Source: Filobasidium wieringae
Taxonomy: Eukaryota; Basidiomycota; Tremellomycetes; Filobasidiales; Filobasidiaceae
Length of the DNA: 64,000 nt
Assembly: GCA_001600055.1 (NCBI GenBank)
Contig: BCIV01000008.1
Coordinates: 682,001-746,000 of the forward strand
Direction: 5' to 3'
The first letter of the stretch is position 1. Each line of letters opens with the position of its first letter. Below are positions 21,913 through 32,765 of the stretch, one piece after another. The notes below the pieces were generated by a model, which saw only the letters and a list, made by a program, of their open reading frames with translations, searched no databases and had not been told where the DNA came from. The position numbers were made by a program, and so were the translations under genes.

Positions 21913-24623
21913 ATGGAACACCACGAAGGAAGAGATCGCCAGTTCTGTGAGTCGATAGCCACCTTAACATCAAATAGGCACGAGTTCTGACCTCCGTTAC
22001 AATCGACGGTAATTCTATAGCTAGAGCTGCTGCGGACTACTTCGTGCCATCGTTACCAGGCATACCTAACCTGGCAGCACATCCAACGTTGGTACCTTGC
22101 TGTGGACTTGATTGTGAATTTCAAACTTATATCAGCAATCCTCCTCACCTTTAGTCATCCTCTTAACGTATATGCTGGAACACTCCCATCATATCCTGGG
22201 CAGGGAATTGCCGAAGCAGAAGGGGCTACAGGTGTTGATGCTGAGATCTTGTTAGTGCCGACCCCCTGTCAAGATTTCTCATCTGCCAATACTTTGGCTG
22301 CTTAGACTGACAAGAAACATCGCTGCAGCTTCCTTATGATCAAGAACCGAAGAGCTGCAGGCAAAAACAGGGTGATATTTTGGTTCAATGTAAGTTCTCC
22401 CCTTTCTTCGATGTATGAGTCATAGCTAAATTGTCTATCTTGGTTGTTGACAGGGTGGACCTGGATGCTCGTCGTTCGACGGATCTCTTATGGAGGTAGG
22501 ACCGTTTCGAACTGTGCCAGCAAGTAAGACGGCGAGCGGTGAAGTCGAGCTCAAGTTGGTGGACGGTGGCTGGGAGGAGTTCGGAACGATAATATTCAGT
22601 AAGCATCGCACATAGCCGAGTGTTAGCCGAAGTCTAAGCTGATATGAACACCATTCGCATGAAAGTCGACCAACCACCTGGGACTGGCTATTCATACGTA
22701 CCGACGAACGGTTATTTACACGAATTGGATCAAGCAGCAGCTCATCTGCTCCATTTCATTCAAAACCTGTATGAAGTGTTTCCCGAACTTCAAATGCAAG
22801 ATGTGGGTACTGCTGCTTTGACATCCTTGATAGCTATATCCCTAACTCTTCTTCCCCTGTAAGACATACTTGGCAGGGGAATCATTTGCTGGGCAGTACA
22901 TACCCTATTTCGGTTAGTCGATGCAGCTGATCTGATCATGCTGTGCTCGATTGATTTAACGATATCCTACATCAGCCGATGCCTTGATCAAATCAACAAG
23001 ACCCTCCGTGCAATTGAAGGGATTAGCAATAGGGAATGGCTGGATTGACCCTATGCAGCAGTACCAGGGATATGTCGACTTCGCTTACGAGAAGGGCTTG
23101 ATCAAGGAGGGAAGCAAGGTCAGTCAATGTATATTCGACGCAAACAGCGTAGTACTCACTGACTCCATGGCCACGAGTATCCAGGAAGCTGATGCGGTAG
23201 AAACTGCGATGTTTGAGTGCCAAAGTGAAGTCGACAAGTGGATGAACAAGACCACCGTACCCATAAATTTGGCACATTGTGATCAAGTTATGGGCAGTGT
23301 CACCGCGCCTTTTCAACAAGAGTAAGATCTCTCAATCAATGATTGAAGCATGAGCTGGCCTGACATTTCCTTGCTTGTATAGCCTGAACGGGCAGAAGAT
23401 CTGTATGAATGTATATGATGTGCGGCTAACGGACGAATGGCCAGCATGCGGAATGAATTGGCCTCCTGATCTCCCGGATCTATACACTTATTTGAGGGTA
23501 AGCTGGGTCTGCGTTACGACAAGACTTCAAGCTGATTGCTGTATGACATTGCTAATTTTAGCGGACCGACGTTGTAGCCGCGCTGCACGCGACAGGCAAA
23601 GAGAGCGCTTGGGTAGAATGTGATAATATGGTGTCAACGAATCTCTACCTAGCAAACTCTCCGGCAGCTGTCAGCTTGATTCCTGGCATCATTGCTAAGG
23701 GTGTCAAAGTTATGTTGTTTGCTGGTGACGAGGATCTGATTTGTAACTACAAGGGGATAGAAAGGATCGTTGAAAACATGGACTGGGACGGCGCTCAGGG
23801 AATGGAGGTGAGCTGATGGTGTCACCTGTAATGACCCGTATGCATGCTGACAACCGAAAGTAGAATGCGGAAACGCAGGAGTGGTATGTCAATTCTACAT
23901 ACGCTGGTACTTGGCAAACCGCCAGAGGGTTGACCTACGTCAGGGTAAGCCTCTTCTGCTCATTAATTCGTTCTGATCGTGCTTGACTGACTCTTAAACT
24001 TCAGGTGGCCGGAGGGTCGCATATGGTTAGTGATCTATACCGATACCGGGATGGGATGGTATGCTGAACTTTCACATCGCTCAGGTGGCTTACGACCTTC
24101 CTCACGTCACGAACGACATGATCATGCGGTTTATGAACGTTCCACCTGAAGAAGTATTAGGGTCCATAGCACTTCCGAGCAGTGTGGGCGAGAAGCAGCG
24201 CCTCCAATTTGGCTCAATAAGCGATATGAACAACAACGGATCTGATGCCGGACGATGGATACAAGCAGATTGTAAGTCACTCAAATCACCAGGAGCATAG
24301 GCACCCTGTTGAGGATTGGGTTCACAGCTTGGTATCATGCTGCATCGGCCATGACGCTGCTCATCCTGTTCGTCGGAGCTGCTGGACTGTTCCTCTGTCT
24401 TCGTTCGCGTAGCCGAAGACGCGCTAAGATTGGTCTGGACACACGACCTCCAAGGGATGCCGAAGAGCGAGTGCCACTTGGACGAGAGGTTCACGAGCTA
24501 GATGAGTATCACGATCGACGGGATCACCGACAAGATTTTGAGGCCATGGGCCCGCCCGTGTTCGAATTGGGAGAGGACGACCTTGATGATGACGAAGAAC
24601 ATCGCACAAAACGAAAGGACTAA
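21913..24623 (+). CDS. KEX1: Kex1-type serine carboxypeptidase (pro-protein processing, late Golgi)
   Basis: Fifteen exons give about 604 aa: 21913-21946, 22021-22087, 22155-22250, 22329-22389, 22454-22598, 22666-22802, 22864-22912, 22976-23118, 23185-23321, 23383-23497, 23562-23807, 23864-23944, 24005-24025, 24085-24271 and 24328-24623. The oxyanion segment is [18 protein letters not shown]. The catalytic triad is Ser in GESFAGQY, Asp in [11 protein letters not shown] and His in VAGGSHM. A single span ([16 protein letters not shown]) near the C-terminus is followed by a charged, acidic cytosolic tail, as in Kex1. The enzyme trims C-terminal Lys/Arg from peptides after Kex2 cleavage. The N-terminus is uncertain: the ATG chosen gives SLPGIP-type family sequence from residue ~20 but no clear signal peptide, so an earlier exon may be missing. 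Intron 23119-23184 is 66 nt with no in-frame stop. Confidence 0.88.
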
Positions 24624-24855
24624 ACATCTGACTCAGTTGTATACGTTGTAGATCAGTACCGTTGTATCACCAAAGCATTCCCTGGAAGGGGTCGAACAGG
24701 GGCCAAACAGCTCAAGGAGCGTAGTTGTGATCACCAAAATGAAGCATGTTATGAATATTACGATACCCAGACTATCGAAGGCTACAAGGAATTGACGAGA
24801 AGTAACGAAGGTTCGCGGCCATCACCATCGAGGCGGAGGAGCGATGACTCGGTAA

Positions 24856-27800
24856 CTATGGTAACGCATCGGTCAGTAAGGGCTCGAATGTGGAGAACGT
24901 ATCAGACACATACGCCTTGGTCTTTCCTTCTCCTTGACTCATCTCGACCATCAAATCGATATTGAGATCGTGGTTAGAGTGGTTAAAGGTGAACATGGCG
25001 TAGTTCCTCCTGTTAATGACGTATTGTAATCGTTTACGAGCGGATCCGTCAGTGTCCGTTTCGAAAAGAGGGATCTAAAGAAAAAGGTCATCAGCTCCAA
25101 GGTCGGCGAAAGGCGGTTTGTACACGACAGCTTACTTGTACTTCATCGGTATCAGCGTCTATATTATGCGTCGATCAGCTGTCTACTTCTGAAGCACCGG
25201 CAGGTACACTTACAATGCAAGGTCCGATGTTTGTGACTAGCGAATGTATTGGAAAGCGTGATGGCTGGAAGGGGAGGAGGGGTATTCACAATTGCCGATC
25301 TACAGACGATATCCTCAGTTAAAGGACTCGGGACCATGTCGAGACGAAACTCACGAGACGACGTTGAACATCAGTCGATGATCCTTGGTCCGCTCGACCA
25401 TGTGAGACTGCTTGTGGTACAAGGTGTGTAGCTCTCCCTATTGATCATGCGAGAAACGTCAGTCACTATAATCACAACGATCGCCCGTCAACTTGTGCAC
25501 TTACGACGGCTCCTGCGTGAACGTCACCGGACAGGAAAGTGACTCGGAAACGTTCCTTCAGAGCGAGTTCCTGGAGCCTGATGATCAACGCGTTCCTCTC
25601 CTTTTTATGAGGTTTAGCGCACCAATGATCGGACTGGGTGACGAATCGGACCTGATCAGTCGTCGCACGTCTCCAGCTCGTATCATTCAAGACCTACCAG
25701 ATCATCCAGCAACTCGACGTTCTGGTCAAACTATAGCAAATGAATGGGGTAAGCTGCATATACTTTAGCGGCCGGTCGGGCCGAACGCGACATACGTTGT
25801 TGGTATAGCCTCCTACGGCACCGGGAGCGAGCTTAGCTGCCCAGTTGATAGGGTTCAATTTACTCGACAAGACGTTCTCCGCGATAGACATTCGCGGGTA
25901 AACGATAGGGACACCTGAAAGTCGAAAGCGGGACTTTCAGCCGGGGTTCAAACTCGGATTTCCGATCGGAAAGATGACCCACCGAGTAACATGATCAACT
26001 GCTCGGTCGAAGCGGGCAGGGTGTATAAGAGGGAGAACACCCTATCGTACGTCTCCTGCGTATTGATCTGATCCAACTTCCTCTCCGCCCGACAATCCAA
26101 CATGCACATCTGTACGCTCGGTCCCATATAATTGATCTGGGAGTGGTTTGGGTAGGAGATGAAAGCTCCCTTGTTCCCGATGACCATGCTCTTGATGGGA
26201 TGTTGACCGAAAGCGTGATGAGTGCCGTCGACGGCATCGACGGTGAAGACCTGGAAGAGGAGGTACCAAAAGTATCCTCTCGAGCCGATATGATTGAAGA
26301 TGGCCGCTCTCATGGAATCGTCCTCGTACGATCCGAACCCGTCGATCCTGTGTTACGTAGAAGAGATGAGCGACGGGTCGATCTTTGTTCGCCCACTTTT
26401 TACGCACAGATCGTGATCGTCCAACATGTTCATCATCGGGATGGAACAGTTCGCCCTCCCAAACGCACCCGCTCGGAACATCTTACAGTAATGACTATCG
26501 CCGATCAAAAGAGGGGTGGATCGTCAGCACCATGCACCGAAAGGGGCGATCGAGCATGACCGAGCACGACTGACGAAAAGTAGTACCGATCGACGGCGAA
26601 TTCGATCTCCGGAGTGAGTGGCATCCTCATCTTCTTATCCTTGTTCCCCTCGTTGACCCAATCCTGCAGCTCGGGTTCCCTCACGATGGAATCGCAGTAC
26701 AACTGATCTCCCCCCCTACTCGTCGCAAAGATGATCAGCTACGATCACTCCCACCTGGTGTTATTGACCCGCCATCCGAGACTCACCCGACGATAGCATG
26801 CAACCCGACCTCCTCATGCTTGTCCAACAAGTCCACCCAAACGGGGTCGAACCCACTCTCGAACCCCCGTCCCTTGAAACTATCGACGTCCACCCCGGCA
26901 CTGAACCCGTTACAACTATGAGCGGCCCATCTGAAATTCTCCCCCGCGGCGGGGACGAGGAACCTCATCTCCCCACCCCGATTGAGCGAGTAGGTGATGG
27001 ATTGTTCAAAGTCTTGCATGGGGATCTCGAGGAAGAATCGCCAGAAGGAGGAGACGCCCTGAGGGCCGTTGTATTGATGGATCGTGTGGCCTTGGACGGA
27101 CCATGATTGGGGAGCGGGGGAGGAAGAGAATCGACCGGTATTGAATGCCGCTTGGGATGGGTTCGCGTCGATCTGGACTGAAGGGAGGGGCGAGTAGATC
27201 GATCCGTTATCGAACGTGACCTGCGAGTTGGCCGCCGATACGAAATCAGTTAACGGTCCTGTATGAGGAACAAAAAAGCGGGGGGGGGATATACTTACGA
27301 CCATCACAGCACCATACCAAACCCCATTCAATACGGTATAATAACTCAAGAGCGGGGAACACCTGTGCGTTCCCAAAACCGCATCAATCTCCCGGAACCC
27401 ACCTGTAGTAAACGTCTCCGGGACGAAAACCCGACTCACATTAATTGTAACCAAGGTTCCATGGGTCGGGCCAGGGAAGGATGATCGGATGGTTTGGGAG
27501 GCATGGAAGTCCCCTCGCCCATCTTCTTCCCATGCTCCAGGACGTCCGAGTTTTCATGCCCATAGTTGGCCGCTCCGGACTATATCGGGTTTGCGTCGGA
27601 GGAGGGGTATCGAGTCAGGTCGAGCGAGGTTAGGATTTGGAGATGAGACGAGGGGGGACTGACGTTCGCTCGTTCGGGTCCTCCAGGATGGGAGACGTTG
27701 AGACCTTGCATTCGTTGCTCAAGAGGAGCGCCTTGACCGTTCCCGTTATATCCCTGGTACTGCTGTTGTTGTTGTTGTTGATATTGAGGTTGTTGACGTT

Positions 27801-28011
27801 CATAATGAGCCAAATTGAACTATCTCCCCCCAACGCAACGTCCGTCCAAGAAGATCAGAGATGAATAAAGAGCTCTTCGAACGGAAAGATCGTGCCATGA
27901 CGAGGAACGTACAGGTTCGACCTTTTCCGTCCCTTCGGGTCCAAACGATTTCTTCGTATCGGCAAAAGCGCTCTGTCCACCTTGACTCTGAGGTTGACCC
28001 GAGTGAGCTTC
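24856..28011 (-). CDS. PhoD-like metallophosphatase (N-terminus incomplete)
   Basis: Minus strand, many exons, stop at 24858-24856. The first exon I can support starts at 28011 (28011-27913), followed by 27819-27664 and others; the true start codon was not found and may lie upstream. The N-terminal part is Gln-rich and disordered. The core follows the fungal PhoD-like order: a beta-rich domain with YYTVLNGVWYGAVMVVTFD; the WAAHSCNGFS site; NMLDDHDLIDGFGSY, rich in metal-binding Asp and His; a central helical part with IPIVYPR-like sequence; and LSGDVHAGAV with the last metal ligands. PhoD enzymes hydrolyse phosphomono- or diesters with Fe/Ca-type centres. In fungi the substrate and compartment are largely unknown. 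No signal peptide is visible in the part seen. Confidence 0.8.
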
Positions 28012-29131
28012 CTTTGTGCGCGGACAAGAATGGACGATCAGCTTTTGACGCCGCGAGTACGAGATCGAGGCAAGGGGCGAGGGGATTGGACCTACTCTTT
28101 CAGCACGATAATGAGCTGCAGGATTGACGTCGTCCCTGTGAGAGACCAAACGTGTCGAAACGGGTAAGTGAGAAGGTCACAGGATCACAGGGATGAGTGA
28201 GGAAGGGTATTTTTGACTCGCATGTTGTTATCTGATTTGATTCGGGGTAGCTGTGATTGGGTACGAGGTCCAAATATAGCTAGGGGGCGAGATCGGAGGG
28301 TCGTTGAGTTCGATCGATGTGGTGTTCGAGAGGGAGATTGGAGGTATCACAGATGGGAGGCAAGATGGGAGGTAGTGGTAGCTCTGGTAGCCAGTACGTC
28401 GAGTGTATCGGAGCAGTATTTGCGAGTGCGAAGATGTCGAATTGAGCGATCGAAGTCGACTGCGAGAATGAGATTCGGTAGATACGCATGGGCTTGGCAC
28501 GGCGCTCAGTATCGGTGGCCGGTCGGTGTGTCACGTGACTCCGATATCTGCGTAGGTCGCTTGTTTCATGAGAATGGTTGGTACGAGTAGCACTCTACTG
28601 ATATAGGACAGGGAAATCAACAAGTCACAAGTCCTTTCACCATCGATACCCGGTGGTATGGGCGTGGGTGTAGCGTTTTGATGATCGTAGTATTCTAGGT
28701 AGCGGTAGTAGTGGATCTGCATTGTCGTCGTGTCATTCCAGTTTGATCGACATGTACAACCTCCGAACTCCGAGTGCAGCTTTGACGTTTCAATCAGCAA
28801 TTAGCTTGACAATGATAATCCCATGTCGTCCACATCTTTCTCAACCTCGCATACTCGACGACCTCACATGATGCACATCTCTCTGATCTCTGAACCGTCT
28901 GAACGGTATGTCTCCATGTCTTCCTTTGATCGACAGTCGACAGCGGACGTGCGAGCATCCGAGAACGATGACGCTGGATGTATTTTATTTAGGTCCATTC
29001 CGCGTTTCTATGCGTTTCCGTACGCGTCATCGGGCTCAGCGCACTCGTACTCGACCTCGTCCACATCAAAACAGCACCCCCCCTCCCCCTACCAACACCA
29101 CCGCCAACACCACCCCCAGGGCCTCCCAACC
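28012..29131. other. Divergent region between the PhoD-like gene and the LAM-type gene
   Basis: This 1.1-kb region separates two genes read outward. It must hold both promoters and probably the missing first exon(s) of the PhoD-like gene. The frame of the LAM-type gene is open back to an ATG at 28823, but I prefer 29132 as its start. Nothing else was recognised. Confidence 0.4.
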
Positions 29132-32100
29132 ATGGCTCCATTCTCCAAACTATCCGCTCTGCTACATAAAGACGGCTCCACCCCGTCCAGTCGTCGAGCC
29201 AGTACCGTATCCACCTCATCCCTGAACCCGAGCGAACAAGACCTTACCGAGCCTCATCCCTCGCACTCGCACCCGGATGTGGCTCAGGCTCAGGGGATCG
29301 CTGCGAGTCCCGCGGCGGCTTATAAACAACAGGTAGTTCAGGGGGAGATACCTAGGAATGACGGGCATGGGCATGGGCATGGGCATGGGCCTCCTTCGAT
29401 CCAAACGGGTGGGCCGGAGGGGTATGAGACGTTCTCCGGGGGGTATAGGAATTTGGAGGATGATCTGGAGACGCCTACTCTGGAGAGGGGTCCGGGGATC
29501 AGCGTTTTCCCTCCAGCCGGTAATGGTCTGCAGTATCAGGCCATGGGAACCGGGACGGGGGAAAGTACCCCTCTAGCCGCGCAGAGGGGGGAGGTCATCA
29601 TGGCCCCTCCGATCCCGTTGGACATCACGGCCGGTGGATTGATGAGCGTACCTCAACAGGGGACGGAAGGAAGACCTCGATCACCTTCCATTCAGATCGT
29701 CCCCGCCGGATCCGGACTGCCCGCCACTCCCGTGAAGAACGTCCCCATCGTTCAGACGCAGGCGCAGGGGGAATTACATGTCACCACCCCGAACGAGACG
29801 GGTTCGATCTTGTCGGCCAAGAGGAAATCGTCTTCCGCCTCCGGGACTCGATCGGTCAGGTCTTCCGTCATCAGTACCACCGGGACCGGCACCACCGCGG
29901 TCGGGACGGGTACGGGATCGACGACGACGACGACCACGATGGAAACCCCGACGAAGAACGTCAACCTCGTCCCCCCCCATTCACCTCATACGGTAGCTTC
30001 CATCCATACCCCCGCCGACCTCATCCACAAGGTCAAAGCCAAGGTCAAGAACAGACGAGGCAGTAAGAGTTCGAGACGAAGCGTGATGGGCGATCAGGCC
30101 GTCGATGACGGGGATTCGACCGTCACGGCGACGACGGGTCATACTTCCAAACGAGCTCGGCTCAAGAACAGACTCCGCGCTTTATCGGATGGGAGTTCCA
30201 TCCACCCCGATCACGATCACGATCACGATCACGAGTACGACGATGAGGATGATAATGACGACGAGGATAACGACTTGGATGAATCGGATACGACCGAGGA
30301 TGAGGATTCGGATGCGGACGCCAGGACCACGAGGAGCTCGATCAGTCGCATGAGCTTGCCCGTCACTGGGTTCGCCGTCGCTAGTAATAAGAGGAACTTG
30401 GAGTTTCACACGTTGTTCAACCAGATTGACGAGGGGGATTATCTGATCGAAGGTGAGCCGCGCGATGGGTCATTACGCCCCGCTCATCCCCAGCTCATGC
30501 GACGGTCCCCGCTGTACCCGCAGATTATGGATGTGCGCTGCAGAAGGATATTCTGGTACACGGACGGATCTACGTCTCGGAACATCACTTGTCCTTTCAC
30601 TCGAACATCCTCGGATGGGTCACTGATGTGAGTCCAGCCGGTGCTTTCGTCGTCGTCTCGTCGTCGTTGGTCAGACTGGCTGATCGGTGTCGCTGTGGAA
30701 TACGTAGTTGGTGATCGCTTTCGCGGATATCACCGCGATCGAGAAGAGGATGACGGCGTTCGTCATCCCTAATGGGATTTCCATAACCACCCGTCAAGGA
30801 CGTGTAAGTGGTGTTCACCTGTCCGTCATGTCTGATCGATTACTGACCTGCTTGAAACCCCAGCAATACGTCTTTGCCTCGTTCATCGCTCGAGACGCTA
30901 CCTTTGACGTCTTCATGAACGTCTGGCGTCAAGCTCATTCCAGAAGCCCGAGCGTGGCTGGGGACGATAACGAGCTCACGGAATCGCCCGTAGCCTCCTC
31001 TGCGCCCGGTCAGACCGGCGCCACCCCCGGTTCGGCTTCGGACAAAAAGGCAAAGGTTCCCGCTCGTGGACCGACCCGATGTGCTTGTGGGGACAAGGGA
31101 GAACATTACCCGGAAAAGGCGATGGAAGCTGTTTTCCCCAGCAGCCCCGAGAGCATTTACAACTTGATGTTCCCTAGCTCGTTCATCAAGCAATTCATGT
31201 CCGAGAACCAAAAGTTGACCGGTCAGTTCGGAGAGTTGGCATGTCATTCGGAAGGGGCGGCAGGCTGATCCCGATACTCCCGCATCTATAGACATCCAGA
31301 TGTCCGATTGGCAGCCGAGACAAGCTGGGTCTAAACTCCTCAAACGACACTTTAGCTATATCAAGCCCCTGAACGGAGGGATCGGTCCCAAGCAGACCAA
31401 GTGTGAGATCACGGACGAGGTCGATCACATGGACCCGGACAAGTATATCTCGGTCTGTACGACCACCAAGACCCCGGACGTGCCCAGTGGGAACGTGTTC
31501 AGCGTCAAGACGAGGACATGCCTGGTCTGGGCCAGTGCAAAGACGACAAAGGTCACGGTGACCACCAAGGTCGAATGGACGGGAAGGAGTTTCATCAAGG
31601 GTATGTGCACGTCAAGACCGACTTGTATTTCGAACTGGATCTGATCGGGGAATTTGATAGGTATCATCGAAAAGTCCGCCGTTGATGGACAAAAGACGTA
31701 TCATCATGCGCTCGAAGACGCCATTAAAGAGTACATCAAAGAACACGCTAGCGAATTCGTCGTGGAGGGAGATGATGGGGAACCTATTCCGGATGAGCCC
31801 GTCGTAGAGGCGGAACCGGGTCCGGTTGTGGTCGAGCGACCTGCTGTGACTGAAAAGCCTGGACGAAGGAATCGTGAACACGACGCGAACGCTTTCCAGG
31901 CCGCGTTCGACGCCGTCGTCGACGGGATCTCTACCTTGCTCGGAGGTATACTTGCCATCGTCAGCACCGTCTTTGGAATCCTGCAAGATATTCCGCTCAG
32001 CAGGGAAAGCCTGTTCGGACTACTCGTGGTGATACTGGTACTCAGCAACGTTTGGACGTACGTGTCAATGAAGGACGCGAAGAACGTGGTCAAGCTGGAG

Positions 32101-32493
32101 GAAAAGAGGGCAAAGCGAGAAGCTCGGATGGGCGGTGGTGCACGTACGGCGGCCCAGTCGGTACCCCTTCGTCGAGAAGAGGTCACCGCCGCTGTCAAGG
32201 CTTACTTTGAAGGTCATCCTGATGGCTCCGACATTCCTGATCCCTTGAGCGACTTTAGCGAGGAAACCAAAGACTTGCTTCGTCAGCTCACCCGGATCGA
32301 GGATAGGATCGGTCTAGCCAGGTCCAAGCTTGTGCACCAGGACAACCCCAAGAAACCCGTTGGATCTGCCCAATCTGCTGCTCCTAGTGCGACAAAACAG
32401 CCTGCGGTGGAAGAAGAGGGTTCAAGTCAGGTCACGGCGGACGTCCCGCATCCTGTGGTAACCGTCTACGAGTATACGGACGAGTTGGAATGA
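29132..32493 (+). CDS. LAM/GRAMD1-type sterol transfer protein at ER contact sites (GRAM + VASt)
   Basis: Six exons give 1006 aa: 29132-30452, 30524-30627, 30708-30803, 30864-31221, 31292-31600 and 31661-32493. The ATG at 29132 has a strong context (A at -3, G at +4); an in-frame ATG at 28823 has a poor one. The first ~420 residues are disordered and contain HG, DH and acidic runs. A GRAM domain follows, with the FNQIDEGDYLIEDYGCAL start and the GRIYVSEHHLSFHSNI and IAFADITAIEKR strands. A VASt (StART-like) domain follows, with the PSSPESIYNLMF and IKGIIEKS segments. A single span near residues 840-865 (LFGLLVVILVLSNVWTYV) and a coiled-coil tail end the protein. This is the order of yeast Ysp2/Lam proteins, which sit in the ER and move sterol to the plasma membrane or other organelles. 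Confidence 0.92.
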
Positions 32494-32765
32494 CAGTGGG
32501 AAACGAGACGAATTATCCTGGCGAGACCCCGAAACGTACAACGTTCATACATGAACCACCTTGTAGCGCAGTAGCAGTGTGTGTGTGTGTAGATATGTTT
32601 CTTGTGATGAAGACATGATACCATTTGGAGTGACGAGCGGAATGAGTCAACTCGCCGGACATTCGCGTCGCCTCTAGCCAAAAGAGCGATTTATTTGGTT
32701 TCCATTCCGAACGACCTTCCTTAAAGACGTTGCTCAAGGTAATACACCACAACTCCCAAGACCGC

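Noticed and set aside
24680..24720. GGTCGAAC sequence recalling a tRNA B box
   Set aside because: No matching A box or acceptor-stem pairing was found at tRNA distance.
26143..26559. 138-codon plus-strand frame
   Set aside because: It lies antisense to well-supported PhoD-like exons.
29360..29390. GGGCAT hexamer microsatellite
   Set aside because: It is part of the LAM-type coding sequence (His-Gly run), not an independent element. The same holds for the GATCAC run near 30210-30230.
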